From the NCBI GenBank assembly GCA_031472005.1, contig PZJY01000002.1:3472001-3536000 (forward strand): DNA of 64,000 nucleotides. Reading direction: 5' to 3'. Below are positions 11,636 through 23,656 of this stretch, piece after piece. The translations under genes and the position numbers were made by a program. The notes below the pieces were generated by a model. The model saw nothing but the letters and a program-made list of their open reading frames with translations. It ran no database searches and had not been told where the DNA came from. Source of the stretch: Tetracladium setigerum (lineage: Eukaryota > Ascomycota > Leotiomycetes > Helotiales). How positions within the stretch are numbered: position 1 is the stretch's first letter; every line of letters begins with the position of its first letter.

Positions 11636-13871
11636 ATGTACTCCCATACACCCTCACGCTCCGATCCTACTCCTCGTCCTTCTCAAAAGTCAGGACTTAC
11701 AAGAGAGCTAGAAAAGCTCGGTAGAACACGAGGATCATCTGCCACTCCAGCACAGACTCCACCGCTAGCATCTCCAACACCGCAACGAGGTTTCCAGAAA
11801 CGCATTGACAGAATGAGTGCCATCGCAGCCAGTGGAGAGGTTGGTCTAGAAGTGAGCCCTGGCTCTAATCGATCCACCTCGACGACGAACAGCCGTAGTA
11901 CTCAAGGCGGTCAAGGCTATAGCCCGCAGTCTGCTTCTGGGAGTGTCATTCATCATCGCGGTGGCAGCAGTGATGCCGGTTCAGGTCAATATCCTCATGC
12001 AAAAGGACTAAGCACTTTTGTATGTGAACGCATCATAACATCCTCGCCATATTTTCTTACTCACAGTAATACTAGGTAAATCCGATGACCGAATTCTCAA
12101 CATATTTCCAAGTCCGCCTCTTCGAGCTCAAGCGGACTATCAAGGAAGCACCCGGACTTCCTGAACAAATTCAAGAGCGACTTGACGATATCGTGAACGC
12201 CATTGGCCAAGAATTTAACATCAGACAACGTCCTGTCCAGAAAGCATTCGACGACGCCCAGAACGATCAGCTTCGAATTCAAACCCAACTTGACCAGGCA
12301 GAGGCTCGACTCCTTGCTGCAAGCCACGACCGTGATAGATCACAGTCCCAGCTCACAGACATGCGAGTTAAGAAACAAAAAAGCATGGAACGACTGAATA
12401 AAGTTGTGGAGAATTTGACTCAGGTCAATGAGGATCTGCTGCAGAAGGTAGAGTTCCAGGAGGAGCAGCTCAAGGGCAAGAGAGCTCTTTGGATGGAGGA
12501 GAATCCGGGTTCAAGTGTGCGCAAAAATGCGATGAATGTTGCAACATCTCGAGACCCCTTCAATTCTCCGTCCGGTGTGAAGGGAAAGGGTAAGAAGGGC
12601 ACGTTCGCTGGCATGGTGGGTCCTGTGGGATCCGTTGGATCACCCACTCCTAGTCTAGGTGGCGGCGGTACTAGCAGTATCAAGGCAGATAACATCGGAA
12701 AGTCCAAGTGAGTAAACAATCAACTTCACATATGCTAATAAAATCAGAGCTAACCTCTTTTCAAAGCCAATTTTCGGGAACTACTTTTCTCAATCCCACC
12801 TCGCTTGCTGTCTCCCCTCTCATTCAACAAGTTAAATTCGTGTCACCGCCAGTTAATGAAACCCCAATTGGTGGTCGTTTTCGCCGACGTGGCCCAATGC
12901 CCACTGGAGATCCTGCTCAATTCGGCTACACCTCAAACACTACAAAGGGGTCGATCTTGGAAAGTCTGGCAAGCTTGCCACCAAATACGGAACCTGGATC
13001 ACCCGACGTATTGCCCTTGCGATCTCATCTTACGTACGGTGCGGGAAGTAGTATCTGTGCCTTGGATGACAACGTAAAGTATAGGGACTTATTCGGTGGG
13101 CTTTACGAAGTGATTGAAGATTGGTGTACGCAATACTCTTCCATTCCAAATTTCCAGGGTGACAGCTTGATTGCCAAATCGAATGAGTCTCTTTGGAAAT
13201 TTATGATGGGTTGTACATATCCGAACCTACCTCAGGCCGCTCAGGCTCACGTCATGGCTCTGTTGCAAGATTCAAAAACCCGATATCTGTTCTGCAAGCG
13301 CATGGCGGTTACATACTGCATCACAAAAATTATGACAATTGATGAGTTCAGTCCATACAGCCCTGACACCCGACTTACCCTTGATCAATGCAAAGCCTCT
13401 CTGGGAGAGCGGGGATTAGCAAACCTCACTCGTCAGGCTATCATCAACCGCCAGGCTTCGGCCATCGAGGACGTCATCAACCATAAAGGATTCCCCGAAT
13501 TCCGCAATACTCTCCTTCTCAAACACACCAAGGAACTCAGAGACATTCTTGGCCCTCTCCTAAACACGCACATCTCTCGTCAAGACGCTGGCAAGGCCCT
13601 GGGCAGAATGGCAACCACAGCTTTCGACATCGCCGTGGCTTTGCACACTTCCGCGAGAACCTTCCAGATCGTCTTCCCAGACACAACGGTCAAATTCAAT
13701 GCCGCTACCATGCAAGCTCTGGATCAACCAAACGCAGATCCTATGCAATTACAAATTGCACAAGTTCGTCTCAGGCTCGTCGTCACTCCTGCCATCACCA
13801 TGCGTGATGATACTACAGCCACAATTCGGGCCAAAAATCTGCACAAGGCCAGCGTTGTCACGATGTCTTGA
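11636..13871 (+). CDS. Conserved-looking coiled-coil protein, function unknown
   Basis: Three exons (11636-12019, 12076-12707, 12767-13871) join in frame to 706 residues, starting at ATG 11636. The N-terminal ~130 residues are Ser/Thr/Pro-rich and probably disordered. Residues ~130-275 are strongly helical with coiled-coil heptads (e.g. LRIQTQLDQAEARL, MERLNKVVENLTQ). A Gly/Ser-rich linker follows. The C-terminal ~350 residues look like a compact, mostly helical globular domain (LYEVIEDWCTQY, FRNTLLLKHTKELRDILGPL). No known domain was recognised. Ordered exons, consistent codon use and clean splice sites make the gene itself secure. A scaffold or cytoskeletal role would fit a coiled coil plus helical domain, but this is speculation. 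Confidence 0.85.
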
Positions 13872-15621
13872 GCAAGTGAGCAGATGAATGATCTTGGTCT
13901 CGCATATTCACGATTTCTTTCACACTTGGTGGACGCCAAATAATTCGACCAGGTTGACATCTTTGTCCTTTGAGACCAAGATTTCACAACTCTTGCATCC
14001 TTCTTCCCAGCTACCATTAGCTTCGTTCTCCTTCTTCGACTTCATTCTTTAAATACCGCTTTCGCGATTCGGCATCTCAATACGTACCTACCCAACAAAC
14101 ATATCTTAGAAAGCGGGAAAATTTCTCTCTACAAACCTCATTCTTCCACCAATCAAACCTACCTCGACTTACATCCTCTTTCTCTCTCTCTCACTGGAAA
14201 TTGGTCATTGAAGCTTGTAGAGGAAATTACCCTTTCATGGTACATAAAAGTGTTTTTCATTGCATTTCCCCCTTTTCCAGGGAAAGTACTGCCCGTTTCT
14301 ATGTCTCATATGAAGTCATGACCATATTATCTATTTGGTCAACGAAAAACACAGCATTCTTTCTTTCTATGGCCAAAGTTCAATCGCTATCTTGATCAAC
14401 CAACAAATAGCAACGGCAATATCACACACAATCTTCTCATTTGATATTCGCCTGTTCAACCCGGCTATTTTCAAGGGATGGAAAAACAACACAAACAACG
14501 AAATGGACTTCTCTTGACAACTTCACGGCTAGAAGCACAAACATACTTATTTTTCACGGTACGATGGCTCTTCTTTCTTTTTCAATGATTTTGGGTTGGC
14601 TAGGTAGCCTTCAATTCATATGGGGCCCCAAATATTTCCCCCTAGCATGCTTCCCTACATTATATCCTCTCCCTCAAATCAAAAAATGTTGCTCTCATCA
14701 CTCCTTCACCACGGCCTTGAATCCTGCTTCCTTCCTTCATGCCTTCATTTACCCAGCCCAATCCATTCCAATTCATTCCATCCCATCTTATCTCCCGCCT
14801 AGATTTCCGCTGCGAGAATGATTGGATTGGATTGGGTTGGATTGGGGGAAGATTTTTTTCCTTTAATGGTTGATTAAGTTTTTTTCATGGGGAATTTTCA
14901 CAGAAAAATTTGGTTGAGCTGGGGGCTATGGTGACAATGGGAGAGGGGTCAGATACAGAAAGATTGAGGGATGGGTGGCATGCATGGATGGATGGTGATG
15001 ATATTCTTAATTGCTGAGGAGGGGAGCTTTACATCAATATTAATAGAAAAATCAAAATCAAAATCAACATCAACACAAAAATACGTCACTATGAAAAAGA
15101 TGAGTGAGGAAATGAATGACGTGGAAGGGGAGTGAGGTGAAGTGAGTGAGTGTGAAAAGTGGAGGCCATGAGAGTGGGAGTGAAATAAAAATGAAATGAC
15201 GCTCCTCAAGCCTCAACCTCAAGCAGACCACATGTCAAGCGAGGGGGAAGAGCACAAATTTTGCACTTGTAATTGCAATAGTAGACGAGTAGGTGGTAGT
15301 TGTGAATTATTTTTTCTATTTTTTTTCTGAAGAAATCTATATTAATCTGATTTATCTATCCTGCAAAAAGAAACAAGAAAACATCGAGAAAATTGGTATC
15401 TTTCCTTCCCTTGCCCCACCGGCTTGATTAAGCGCGGGGAAAAGATAAAAACGCCGTCTCAAATGCAAGGTCCTATGCTAGTCTATGCCCCGATCGCTGT
15501 AGTAAAAGTAGTAGTGATACAAAGAAGAAGAAGCAGAAGAAGAAAAAAAAGAATGAAACCCAGCAAAGTCAGGCCAGACTCAAAGAAATGTCACACCCGA
15601 AAAGAGAAATACTCAGAACTC
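13872..15621. other. Intergenic between convergent genes
   Basis: No coding sequence is supported. Notable composition: a T/C-rich stretch near 14180, an ATTGG-repeat run at 14821-14846, and a complementary CCCAATCCA at 14757-14765 that could pair with it. A GGATG/ATGGATGG patch lies near 14965-15000, and the last 150 bases are A/G-rich. Confidence 0.45.
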
Positions 15622-16797
15622 TCAATTCCTTCTCCTCCTATCACCACTTGCCCGTCTGCGATCAAGCTTGCGATTCACAGCCCCGAGCACACATTTGAGA
15701 ATGCGATCACCAGTCAAAATGACATCGCCGTCAACCGAGTCAAAGGTAACGGTATCGATCATATCTCGAATACCGCCTTCAACCATATTACTCAACTCAT
15801 CATCTAGCTCCTCCAGGGCCTCTTTCGCGCCCTGCTCATTCCCGACCTGGAAAAACTGCACGCCCACCTGAAAGGGCGGCGCATCAACCTTATCGAGTTT
15901 CTTCGCGGCAGAAATAAGTACGGATTCCACATCATCTGAAGGAACGCCGTCGGTCAAGACGATGAGATTGAGTGGTTTACAATCTTTCCCCTCAGCCATG
16001 CATTTCTCCAGTTTAGCGAGGTACGGCTTGAGAATGTGATGCACGCGAATACCGGTGGGAGTTCCACCCTGTGGTCGAACACGCTCGAAGATCTCGGTGA
16101 TGGTTTCGGCGCGCTTGATACCGCGGTAGCCGGTGGGTGCTATACCTTCGGTGGGGACGCCGGCGTCAGTAGATTTGTGGTTAAGGAAGTAGATGTCGAT
16201 TCCGTCGGCGTCGTGGCTGGTGACGATTGGGGCGATGGTTGAGAGGGCTTGCGATACTTCGCGCCAGCCGCGACCGGCCATCGAGCCGGAGTCGTCGACG
16301 AGGAGGATGGTGTCGAAGGTTGAGAGGAAGGCGTAGGGGTCTTCGCCGCCGTCGGCGGTGACGATGGGAGCTGGGTCTGAGGGCATAGCTGCGGGAAGTT
16401 CAGATACTTGGGGTTGAGTTGGTGGAGTGTATTGCGGTCCTGAGGCTGCGGTGGGTGAAGCTGTGTAGGCTGGCGGTGGCTCGTTGGATGGGACTGTGAA
16501 GGCGTTCATTCCTGGTCGGTCTGGTCGTCTCGTTGGACCAGAGGGATTAGAGAAGGGGTTGGAGTTTTGGTTGGGCATGTTGGAAGAGGAGAAGGGATTG
16601 AGATTTCGGGTTGTGGTTGAGTCTGTTGTTGTTGGGTTATCTGAGTTTGCGGAATGTGATGAGATATTGCTGCCCTTGCGTCCGAGTTTGCGTATGGAAC
16701 CGAGGAATGAGCGGGTGGTGGAGGATTTTGTAGATGCAGACTCAGGAGCGAGACCCCATGGAGTTGAAGTAGGCATTTGGGGAGGGACACCGGACAT
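15622..16797 (-). CDS. von Willebrand factor A domain protein
   Basis: This is an uninterrupted 391-codon frame from ATG 16797. The first ~150 residues are Ser/Thr/Pro/Asn-rich, with repeated NPFS motifs and a PPPAY motif that could be a WW-domain ligand. Residues ~155-365 form a vWA fold. Its MIDAS is complete: DDSGSM (DxSxS), a Thr in GGTPTG, and the Asp in LTDGVPSDD. The C-terminus is basic (RKLDRRRASGDRRRR). It has no signal peptide, so it is likely cytoplasmic or nuclear. Fungal intracellular vWA proteins of this size are common but poorly characterised. The intact metal site suggests Mg-dependent ligand binding; the partner is unknown. Confidence 0.85.
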   Translation of the reverse strand: MSGVPPQMPTSTPWGLAPESASTKSSTTRSFLGSIRKLGRKGSNISSHSANSDNPTTTDSTTTRNLNPFSSSNMPNQNSNPFSNPSGPTRRPDRPGMNAFTVPSNEPPPAYTASPTAASGPQYTPPTQPQVSELPAAMPSDPAPIVTADGGEDPYAFLSTFDTILLVDDSGSMAGRGWREVSQALSTIAPIVTSHDADGIDIYFLNHKSTDAGVPTEGIAPTGYRGIKRAETITEIFERVRPQGGTPTGIRVHHILKPYLAKLEKCMAEGKDCKPLNLIVLTDGVPSDDVESVLISAAKKLDKVDAPPFQVGVQFFQVGNEQGAKEALEELDDELSNMVEGGIRDMIDTVTFDSVDGDVILTGDRILKCVLGAVNRKLDRRRASGDRRRRN

Positions 16798-17962
16798 TCA
16801 GAGAGAGATGGATGTTGTGTGATGAGTTTGTCGGTCAGAGGATGATGCCTTGTCTGGTGGCAAAGCTATGAATGTGGGAGGTGAGGATATATCTGAGGTA
16901 GTGTTTGATAGTGAACAGAAGTAAGTAAATTCACCGAGAGGAGGGGTTGGTTGACACACTTAATATACCCCTCGATTATCTTTCTTTCAAACTCTTACAA
17001 TGGTCGGTTATTCCTTCATTTCTGCCCAATAATGCGCCTAGGAATGGATGAATCGTCGTTTGTTATCCAATTGATGTCGTTGTTGAGTTTCGGTGTCCGC
17101 ACGTGACCACCCCAAGAGCATCAAATGTGGACTCCGCCTCGTCGCTGCCACAACGTTCGCCTGTGTGACAGTGGCCAAACACACCAACACAGCCCCTACA
17201 ACAACTTCGCCAGCGAAAAGGCCCTGCAGCGGAGCACATGGGCGCACCCACACTTTTGGTTCCTTTGCCTCCTCCGTTTCCTTGGGGTTCCTGTATTTGC
17301 CTTTCTGCGAACCAACCACCGCCACACGATCGGATCTCGGCCGGAAGTAATTAAGCTCTTAAGGTTTCCATACATTATCCCTTACATTACTGTAAGATTA
17401 CATAGGTTACCACAGAGATGGCTGGGACTACTGGAAATGCAGGAACAAGGGCTCGTGTAGGGCTATGAAGGGATGAAATGTCCTGACAGACTTTCTGCCA
17501 TACTGCCATCAGCAGTTGGGCTATCTCAACAGTCTCATGTTCTGTCAAGCCATAACATAGCTGCACACAGCTTTTCCCCCACCTCTTGTTGACAGCTGCA
17601 GCTGTTTCACTGCCTGAGATATATCGCACTTCTCACCGGAAAGGGGCAGGAGAGGAGGCTTGTCAACAAAGAAAGAGCTTGTCCCACAGCTCAGGTGCAG
17701 ACCATCACAAGACACCACCTTTCACCCTTCGCCCATGAGCGGGTGTTTTTTCTTTCTTTCTTTCACAATGAGACTTTCATATCAAATATGAACAAAGCAA
17801 AAACAAAATCTAAAATTCAAATACGCCCTTACCAGCCAGGTCCCCCTTAGAGGAGTTGCATTCCATCTTCACAATGATGCACCAAGTAGTTTCTAGAATA
17901 GCATCAGAAAATAGGAGACCATAAATTTAGTTTGACGTGGATAACCCTCCAAAATTTGCCAC
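16798..17962. other. Intergenic, promoter of vWA gene
   Basis: No coding sequence is supported. The part next to 16798 is the vWA promoter; 17750-17962 is the 3' flank of the HET gene. A CT-rich block (TTTCTTTCTTTC) lies at about 17750-17765. Confidence 0.45.
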
Positions 17963-20433
17963 TTAAATTAGCTCAAAGACGTGTTCTTCGACTTCGCCAA
18001 ACCAATGCTTAGCTGTAAGTCGTGACTTCATATACTTATCATGTACCAAGCCCACCCTCCGAAATAAGGCTGCTGTCCCTGAGACCTTCTCAACCGCAAG
18101 ACCTACCCATTGCAAAGTTTTCTCCAGTTCGCCGAGAAGAATGACCCGGATGGGGGGATAGTTATTTGTCGCTATTTCTTCCTCGCTCGGGTGGGTTGTA
18201 GTAATGTTGTGTAAATTGGGCAGAGAGTAGTTTGAGCCGGTACATCTCGATATGGATGGAGATGATCAGGATAGAATGCGATTCTACCGCCTCCGTTGAA
18301 ATCTAGTGAGGCTTTGTCGGTGAAAGGAAGAGCAAATATTGTGAAGTGTTCTCCACTTTCGTTAAATCGACAGACGATGGCCTCTCTCGACTTTCCGCGG
18401 AGATGGAGAGATGAATTGCTGATGCTACCGAATTCATTGGGCCCAGAAAGCTTTATGGAGGTGGAAATAGTGGATGTGGAAATCTTGAGCTTGCCAAACT
18501 TGTGAATATAAGTTATCGGGAAGTCATGGTAGGCCCACTGTTACCGTGGCAGTGTCAGTCACTCGGCGTACTTAATCCCAGATAACTCAATATATTGGAA
18601 GGAAATGGATCCTCTCCAACGTTTTGAATGTTAAATAAGCGACATTTCCTCCTTGACAGAAAAGAATCCCGTGCGCGGGTATGCAACTTACAGACCATGT
18701 TGGAGCACGATATGGCGCAAGCAAGTTCTGTCGAACAGTCGACTTTCTATCTTCGTTACGGCAATGAATCCGACGCCATGCAAGACCCATAGGAATATCA
18801 TTCTGCCAAATACCAGCAAGATACCTGTCGTTACCTCCTGGTGGGTGGAACGCACTAGCAATACCTGATAAAGCGAGCAACTTGTCCATCGCAAAGGAAA
18901 GTGAGCAAGCTGAATATTCTTGCACTATTCGTCGCCACCAAATGTAGTAATCATCCAGGTGCTCGAACGAAGGGTTCGCCTTCGTATAGTAGAAGGCTGG
19001 TCGAGAAGTGTGGAGGTGTTCTTGATGAGTAGTCTCATACCTCTGGGATTCCATGCACTCGAAATACATTTGATGCCGCCCGAAATATAGAATACGATGA
19101 GAAAGTACTCTTTCCTGAACAATCCAGCCGCGATTAGCCAATGCCGAGTGAGGCTGCTGCAATAGCACTTGTTCTGGCCGGGTATGTTTTGACTGCCCCT
19201 TAATGTCTCTCGGACGTCCTGAATGCCCTGGATACCAGATCGTGACCTTCCCGTTCGGCTCACCATCAACACCTCGATATTTAAGATCACACGGTCGCAA
19301 GTCCACTGCTTGTCTGGCTAGGAATTCTCGACCTTGGAGAAATCCGGTGCGGCAATCATCAGAGTCCGCTGGGGCGATCGTGAAAACCGAACCACGGTAG
19401 ATTGATGACATTTTTGCGCACTCGATAGCTAAGTCATCCGGGTCATTTTGGATGATACACATAGAATCTATCCAGAGGTAGTCAAGACCAAGTCGTTTCG
19501 TTGTGATGACTGCATCTCGAAGTGTTCCTGGGAGAGATGCAGTCAGAGTTCCTTTCAACCGGGAACCGAAGTTCTCTTTCATGGTGGAAGCATTTTTGGC
19601 ATTGCCCCACTAGATTCCTTACAATTAGCTTGAATATGTCTTGATAATCAGAAAAGATGTTAATTAGCACGTCTAATTGATGACAGAAAAATGTGGGAAA
19701 TCCGTACACGATAGGACAGTGTCACGTAAGAGTACGTCCGTGATTCTTCTGTTACTATAAGCTTGATTTGATCTCCCGAATCAGAAATCCAAAGTAATCT
19801 AGAAGGAGATCTCTGCGCCACCGAGCTCACACAGGCTGTATGACTCCGCTGGCAATTTTGCAGCCATTGCTGAGCTAGCTCAAAGTCGGGTTCCACTGGA
19901 CAGAGTCTCCCCTGAAAACCACCTTTGAGCATGGCTTCACTGCCTTCTACCAATTAGTAAACACACGATAGTAGTTAGCAGCTTTGGTGCGCATCTCCGT
20001 ACCTATAGGGGCAGCCATTACGAACTTGACAGGATTATTGCTGGGGCTTCTGGGTATGACCAAAAGATATGCCCTCCTCAGAGTATCCTGCATCAGAGAT
20101 CCGAACTCCCACATAGAAGTAAGGATCATCAGTCTCGCCTCTGTTTAATTCTTGCAACCAAATATCTGTCTCTTGACAGGTAGTATCTGGCATCTCAATC
20201 GATCTCCTGTTGTGATGCTCGGAGAGATAGCCAATCCTCAGAAGGCCACAGAGACTGCAGCCGGAAGCAGCAGATGTATTGAGATTCGCCCATGTGTCTT
20301 GATGCCTAAATCGATAAGACGTAAAACCAAATGTTGTATTGTGGCGTTCATTCAAGTATGTTCGGATGAGACTAAGTGGGCGGATCATTCTCTCTTCGAG
20401 ATTTGAACACGGCTTGCACAAGTTCGTTGCCAT
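17963..20433 (-). CDS. HET-domain protein (vegetative incompatibility type)
   Basis: The start is ATG 20433. The N-terminus has a Cys-rich CSLCGLL element. The HET domain begins with SYVTLSYRWG, which is split by an intron. It continues through LPGTLRDAV, LGLDYLWIDSMCIIQND and MSSIYRGSVFTIAPA, all signature motifs. Beyond it come NRGWIVQERVLSHRILYFG and APTWSWA, joined across an intron (TGGTCT/GTAAGT, then AG/TGGGCC). The C-terminal tail VILLGELEKTLQWVGLAVEK... ends at TAA 17963-17965. Two places are uncertain. Around 20060-20100 the frame changes unless a 114-nt intron with a weak GTCATA donor is used. Around 18170-18235 a further shift or an unusual 62-nt intron is needed. The family mediates non-self recognition and cell death in filamentous fungi. 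Whether this copy is functional cannot be decided here. Confidence 0.8.
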
Positions 20434-22060
20434 TTTGAACCAACGTAAAGTGGCAACATCCGAAGAAGAGAAGTAGTTAGTCGAGCTTCCAAAGGTCTTG
20501 AAATCGCAGAATCAGGCCTAGATTGAAAGGAAATTGTCCCAAATCTCTTGAGATTTGGTGGTAGCCTGAGCCGTTGGACAGAAACAGTTGGATTGGTCTC
20601 AAATCGGGCAGCTGGACGCTGACTAAGCGACTCACCGAAGCAAGCTGGAGGTACTCGTAGCCAGCAAAAGGACATGATTTCGAAGTGCTGCCCTAGGTGC
20701 ATTCATTCGCTTGAGCATGAACGCTGGTGAAGGTAGCATGACAATCGCTGGATTCGAATTCAGAAGTCGAGTAGGTACCGGGTAGGAGATAGGTATCGTT
20801 ACAGAACTTATTAACCAATGACCCAATAAGACTTGATACTAAATTATAACTACTTACTTGCTAGCTTCAAGCGACATTTCTTTGCGACACCCTCTTTCCT
20901 TCAAGGCCCTTCCTTCCTTTACTACCTGCTCTGGCCTTGTTCCTTGCCATGTGGGCAATGTAGAATCAGAAGACATGAAAGAGAAACAGTGAGAAAGTAC
21001 CTAGGTAGCTTGCAAGAAGAAGAGCTCAACGAATGCGCAACCAGTGCCTCAACATTATTCCACGTGGACGATGTCTGTGACTTGTCGAAAACCAACTTTG
21101 ATACTGCAACTACAATACAAACTTGTTTTGTAGCTACCACAAAAAGAGCCTCATCCAGGCCGATTGATCTTTGATGGTGCAGCCAGCTTCTCTGATTTGA
21201 AGATGAAGAAGATAGACAGACTTTTATCCTTCATCCAATCCGTCCCGCCAATTGTAGGAAGACTAACCATTCAGCTTTTTCGCAAAGACAAAACAATTAA
21301 ATATTGACTGTACAGACTTCAGTTCTCGTACAACAAAATGAGGAGCATATCTTAAAATCTGCTGAATCTAATCTAATCAAACAAAGGTTGCCAAGTTGGG
21401 GATGGAGAGCTGTGATGTCACAATGATGCTCCTTGTGCCACGAGCCATGCACCACGAGAAGCAACATGGAATTTGCAAAAGCCCATGTTTCCCTTGTCAG
21501 CACCACCAGCCCCAGTTTACAAACTTTCAACCTCGGAAGATCAGGAAGATCCTTTCAACTCGCGACATCTACCTACCGATGTTGCAACCGTCATGATGAA
21601 AGGCAACATCAAAGGGAGAGAGGTCGAGCACCATTTTTGCAAGCGACTGAGACAGACTGAAGATGCGATGCCATGGCGGCACCTCGACCGTGCTCGGCCG
21701 TGTTGAGTTGATCAACAGAACTTCGAGATCCAGAAGATCCTTGCATTTTCGCCAAAGCACGTCAACCCCATCTCCTCGAAGCTGCCCATAGAAAGTTTTC
21801 CTTCTTTAGACACCGAGTTTCACTTTATGTCTGTCGACACTTCGTTCCTTCTTGGAATGCCCATCCTCCAGAGACCTAGCCAGTGACTACCTAGCGTCTT
21901 GAATTTATTTGCATATGATTCCGCAAAGCATCACCAGACCTCATCCTCCTCATCGTCGTCTCTCCCTCCCGATGCTCGAATAGCTTTAACCTCAACTTCT
22001 TCTTGGGACTCTCTCCTACTCCCTACGATACCTAACAATACTACTCCACTTACCTCAACC
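20434..22060. other. Divergent intergenic region (HET / heme-oxygenase-like)
   Basis: Promoters of two outward-facing genes. It contains a TACCTAGGTA palindrome at 20998-21007. The stretch just upstream of 22061 is C/T-rich. No coding sequence is supported; the frame running into 22061 from 21899 begins on TTG. Confidence 0.5.
20998..21007. repeat. TACCTAGGTA palindrome
   Basis: Second exact copy of the 10-base palindrome found at 10300-10309. Confidence 0.7.
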
Positions 22061-23656
22061 ATGGCTAACGCAGAAGTCCCTACGCCATCTCCTCTTCCAT
22101 CCCCATCGGACAAGTCATATTCTCTTTCAGACCGAAGTATATACCTCCTCGTCTCACCCCCACCATTGCACACGCACAAGCTAACGTTATTTTCCAGTCA
22201 ATATCTCTACACGATCCGTCCACAGCCAGCTCAACCGACTCATCCTCGCCCGCCTACCTCTCGCTCTCCCTCCACATACCTCCAACCCCTCCACCTATGT
22301 GTCTGGCATCCTGCATATCGCTCCTATATACATAACCTTCGAAACACTATGGAGTTCCCTCCTTAACGCGCCTCAACTCCCCACGATCCTCAACCAAGCT
22401 CTCGACTCCTGCGAACCAGCTTTCGAAACTATCGGTTCGCAGAGCATCCCTATCATCCCCACCCCAAACGAAGGAATCCTCAAACCTATCCACAAACCCA
22501 AAGTTTGCTCCCGAACACGCTCCCTTCTTGCACATCTCCAGCTCCCCGGGCTTCTACGAGCAGGGAGATTACGGGCAGATATAAGGATTCTGACAGGGAC
22601 ACCAGAACACAAGATTGACGAACAGCTCAATGCCGTCTCACAAAATGGGAGGTTGGCAGAGTTCATTGCACACACAACAAGATCCGTAGATGCCAACCAC
22701 ATGTATTACTCGCCTATGCATGGGTGTTATACATGGCCATTTTCTCTGGTGGACGCTACCTACGAGCAAGTCTCAAGGAAGCCAGCGGCTCGCCTGACTT
22801 CTGGAACCGCGATCCCTCACCCATCCGTCCATACTCCATCACCCGCGAAGTCCCCTTCGAGCGTAGGGCCTCCAACGCAAGCAGTGTCCTCGCACCGGAC
22901 GCCAAACCCCGCCGCCCACGCGCCCACTCCCGCTCACGCTCAGACAGCGCAGCATCCAGCATGATTCTCGGCCTCTCATTCTTTAATTTCCCTGGTGACC
23001 AAGATGGCGAAGACATCAAAATTGAATTCAAGAAACGCATCGCCGAGGCTGAGATCCTCCTCACGGAAGGAGAAAAAGAAGATATCATCCAAGAAGCACA
23101 AGATATCTTCCGCTTCATGGTCGAGATGGTCGATGAGCTCGATGGCGTGATGGGCACGAGCGAGGAAGATCTGGAGAAGACCCAAACCCGCCACCGTTCT
23201 GCTTTTAAGGCATCACGCGATAGCGTTGAAATTCACAAACTTCGCATTTCTAAATCCACGGATATCGAGGGAGACACACAACCCATATCACCCCGTAAGC
23301 CAAGCTATCTCCAACTTTTCGTCACCGACCCCGTCTCAGCCAAAATCGTCCATTTCAACGATAGCTGGGAAGCCGTCATCGGGCCTCTTAAAACGAGATG
23401 GTCGGATAAATTCAGTCCGAGACCTTCCCCTGATTCTGATTCATCGTCTCATATGCATCTATCGGCTTTCAGGGATGAGGATGATGATCAACGGCCGCTT
23501 TATCCTGCGTGGCAATTTGCGCTGAGGGGGTTTGTGATGATGTTGCCGTTGCTAGCGTTGGTGGTCGTGTGGTTGGCGTGGAGCGTTATGGAGAAGGAGA
23601 CGAGTCTTTTGAGGGATTTGGGGATGGGCGGTGCTGGTGTAGTGGGCGTAGTTTGA
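22061..23656 (+). CDS. Tail-anchored heme oxygenase-like protein (frameshifted)
   Basis: Exon 1 is 22061-22136 and exon 2 starts at 22198, after a CTAAC branch site and TTTCCAG acceptor. The N-terminal helix INISTRSVHSQLNRLIL carries the expected heme-ligand histidine (His34). The distal-helix motif AYAWVLYMAIFSGGRYLR, with its Gly-Gly, is also clear. The two halves lie in different frames: at 22697-22698 (CC) one base appears to be missing, since the join DAN-PH reads through with one more C. With that allowance the protein is ~511 residues. A long acidic/Ser-rich region follows the HO fold, and a C-terminal membrane helix (FALRGFVMMLPLLALVVVWL) suggests ER tail anchoring, as in yeast Hmx1. 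Heme degradation is the family role; activity here is inferred. Confidence 0.82.

Noticed and set aside
14757..14846. CCCAATCCA and TGGATTGGG arms as a terminator hairpin
   Set aside because: The 9-bp arms are about 60 bases apart within simple ATTGG-type repeats, so pairing by chance is likely.
22724..22964. Continuation of the first heme-oxygenase-like frame past the frameshift
   Set aside because: The Pro/Ala/Thr-rich translation is out of register; the conserved SGGRYLR helix lies in the other frame.
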